A DNA stretch of 35,158 bases, taken from positions 1 to 35,158 of the forward strand of contig RFTL01000009.1 of assembly GCA_009923455.1 (NCBI GenBank). Direction: 5' to 3'. Of this stretch, positions 33,078-35,158 are shown in pieces. Source of the stretch: Actinomycetota bacterium (GTDB lineage: Bacteria > Actinomycetota > Actinomycetes > Actinomycetales > Microbacteriaceae). The notes under the pieces were generated by a model. The model searched no databases. It was not told the DNA's origin and saw only the letters and a list, made by a program, of their open reading frames with translations. Positions within the stretch are counted from its first letter, which is position 1, and each line of letters starts with the position of its first letter. The translations under genes were made by a program, and so were the position numbers.

Positions 33078-34436
33078 CTAGCTGTAGAGCGCCGACACTG
33101 CCTCTCGGAAGTGAGCGTGGTGATGCGCAACATCCTCCTCGTCGGTGAATGGTGACATCAGAGCCATGTTGTGGAACGGGGTCATCAGGATCCCGCGGTT
33201 GATGGCGTGGAGCTGAAGATACTGCTGTAGCTCGAAGTCATCCGCATCCGCAGCCTCACGGCCATTTTTAGGAGCGGTTGGTCGGAAGCTGTATTCACCG
33301 CGGCAGCCAATTCGGGACACCTGCCATGGAAGCTGGAAGTCATCAATTACCTCTTGAACGTTCTTGACCCAAAGCTCAGCGAGTGCATCCATGCGCTCGA
33401 AGGCTTTCGGAGTCAATACGTTCTCCAGGGTTGCCCGAACCGCCGCCATCGATAGCGCATTGCCGGCTAGGGTTCCACCGACTCCTCCGATGTCAATGCT
33501 CTCGAGGTGCATAGAAGACTCTATGCGCAGTGCTAGTTCATTGGTTAGGCCGTATGCACCGACTGGCACACCGCCACCGATTGTCTTACCGAGAACCACG
33601 GCATCTGGATTTAGACCGTACTTTGCGGTCATGCCTCCAGGTCCTGCCGATAGGGTGTGAGTCTCGTCCAAGATCCAGATCACGTCATATTTCAAGCACA
33701 GCTCTTCCATGCCCTTGAGGTAGTCAGGCTCCGGTAGCACGATTCCGATGTTGGTGAGCGCGGGCTCCATCAACATGGCTGCAACCTCACCAGTTGCAAA
33801 TGCGCGCTCTGCTGCTTCTAGGTCGTTGAAGGGCACCACAACCGTGGTCTGCTTCAAATCGATTGGCTTGCCCACGTTATCGCGACGCGGAATGGTGTTG
33901 CCCTCATCGTCCATGACCGCAAAAGTTTCATCGACTGTGCCGTGATAGCAGTAGTCATGAACCGCGATTTTCTGCCTGCCAGTAACGTGCCTCGAGTAGC
34001 GAAGCATGTGTCGGTTGGCGTCTGTAGCGCTGAGGGTGAATTGCCATTTGGTCAAACCAAATCGCTCGCTGAGAATCACACCGTTGTGAGCGGCATCCTC
34101 GGTTGGGAGCATAAAGGTCGAGCCTCTAGCAATCTGCTGCTGAACCGCCTTCACAGTCGGATCTGGGGCGTGTCCCGACATTGCACCGGTGTCTCCCAGG
34201 CAAAAGTCGGTATACATCAGACCGTCTACATCTGTGAAGTGGGCACCCTTGGCATGCTCGACATAGAGCGGATAGGGGCCTGGCCACTTCGACATCCAAA
34301 TCATTGGGACACCACTCAGCAGCGGTTCAGATGCTTCTTCATAAAGCTCTCTGGAACGGGGGTGGGTCGAAATGTAGCGGTTGAGTTCTTCTCTAAATAG
34401 GTTGTCTAGGCGCTCTCTGTCGCCGTAGGCCTGCAC
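33078..34436 (-). CDS. Class III aminotransferase, glutamate-1-semialdehyde aminotransferase-like (GTG start)
   Basis: ILDETHTLSAGPGGM, VVLGKTIGGGVPVGAYG PLP-lysine motif, TLSATDANRHMLRYSRHVTGR. Confidence 0.88.
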   Translation of the reverse strand: MQAYGDRERLDNLFREELNRYISTHPRSRELYEEASEPLLSGVPMIWMSKWPGPYPLYVEHAKGAHFTDVDGLMYTDFCLGDTGAMSGHAPDPTVKAVQQQIARGSTFMLPTEDAAHNGVILSERFGLTKWQFTLSATDANRHMLRYSRHVTGRQKIAVHDYCYHGTVDETFAVMDDEGNTIPRRDNVGKPIDLKQTTVVVPFNDLEAAERAFATGEVAAMLMEPALTNIGIVLPEPDYLKGMEELCLKYDVIWILDETHTLSAGPGGMTAKYGLNPDAVVLGKTIGGGVPVGAYGLTNELALRIESSMHLESIDIGGVGGTLAGNALSMAAVRATLENVLTPKAFERMDALAELWVKNVQEVIDDFQLPWQVSRIGCRGEYSFRPTAPKNGREAADADDFELQQYLQLHAINRGILMTPFHNMALMSPFTDEEDVAHHHAHFREAVSALYS

Positions 34437-34461
34437 GATGAATCACCTTCGAATCTAGGTT

Positions 34462-34498
34462 TCGTTACTGATGAACAAACTTTGTTCATCAGTAACGA
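34462..34498. repeat. Perfect 18+1+18 bp inverted repeat TCGTTACTGATGAACAAA-C-TTTGTTCATCAGTAACGA
   Basis: Read directly; lies in the 73-bp gap between the gabT-like gene end (34510) and the aminotransferase start (34436). Confidence 0.97.
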
Positions 34499-34509
34499 TA
34501 AGGGGAGAC

Positions 34510-35158
34510 CTAGAGCTTTGCCAAACCGGCAGCAAGAACCCCGAGTGCGTCTTCTAGAAGCTCATTGGTTATTGCGAGCGGCGGTAGGAATCGGATTACG
34601 TTGTTGTAGGTTCCTGCGTTTAGAACCAAAACTCCATTGCTGTGGCAGTGGCGTACCAGTTCCTCTACGGCCTTGGCATTTGGGGTTTTTGTGCCGGGCT
34701 CTACCAATTCGATAGCAATCATGGCTCCCTTGCCGCGGACATCTCCGATGACTGGGTACTGAGCCTTCAGCTCCTGCAGCTTCGATCCAAGAATTTCACC
34801 GATTTCAAGCGCACGCTCTAGCCAGCCACCCTGCTCGATTTGCTCTAGGACAGCAACACCGGCTGCAACGGCAGTTGGAGAGCCGCCAAAGGTTCCACCC
34901 AATCCGCCAGCATGTGCGGCATCCATGATTTCAGCGCGTCCGACCACTCCAGACAGCGGCATACCGCCAGCTATTCCTTTGGCAACGGTTATCAGGTCGG
35001 GCTCGAAGCCCTCTTCCCATTCGCTGGCAAACCACTTACCGGTTCGAGCGATACCCGACTGAACCTCATCGGCAACCATGACAATGCCGTTTGCCTTGCA
35101 CCAAGCCGAGAGGGTTCTTAGGAACCCCGGAGCTGGGACGATGAATCCACCCTCACCC
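34510..35158 (-). CDS. gabT: 4-aminobutyrate aminotransferase-like class III aminotransferase (5' end beyond window)
   Basis: GEGGFIVPAPGFLRTLSAWCKANGIVMVADEVQSGIARTGKWFASEWEEGFEPDLITVAKGIAGGMPLSGVVGRAEIMDA; frame open to the window end. Confidence 0.9.
   Translation of the reverse strand, partial: GEGGFIVPAPGFLRTLSAWCKANGIVMVADEVQSGIARTGKWFASEWEEGFEPDLITVAKGIAGGMPLSGVVGRAEIMDAAHAGGLGGTFGGSPTAVAAGVAVLEQIEQGGWLERALEIGEILGSKLQELKAQYPVIGDVRGKGAMIAIELVEPGTKTPNAKAVEELVRHCHSNGVLVLNAGTYNNVIRFLPPLAITNELLEDALGVLAAGLAKL

Overview
Chromosomal segment of a moderate-GC actinobacterium (gene order and protein style suggest Microbacteriaceae-like; inference only). From 1 to 20.6 kb it is a conserved housekeeping block: GH13 enzyme (partial) - argS - lysA - hom - thrC - thrB - rho - prfA - prmC - tsaC-like - wecA-like - atpI-like - atpBEFHAGDC, then yaaA. 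From 20.6 to 27 kb it becomes irregular: a yaaA split over two frames, an ECF sigma factor with its membrane partner, tag-ogt alkylation repair genes, a small FtsK/SpoIIIE-like ATPase gene split at a C7 homopolymer, and a class III aminotransferase gene split at an imperfect 13-bp tandem duplication. From 26.8 kb to the end is a polyamine/GABA module: Lrp/AsnC regulator, aldehyde dehydrogenase, PotD-PotA-PotB-PotC transporter, a bidirectional terminator, a second class III aminotransferase, a perfect 18+1+18 bp inverted repeat, and a gabT-like gene (partial). The observations most worth a second look are the three clustered frame disruptions (about 21.1, 24.66 and 26.24 kb), the 37-bp palindrome at 34462-34498, palindromes in the control regions of the polyamine genes, and the membrane-anchored mini-FtsK gene. 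I found no tRNA, rRNA, CRISPR array or transposon. No clearly new system can be demonstrated from the sequence alone.
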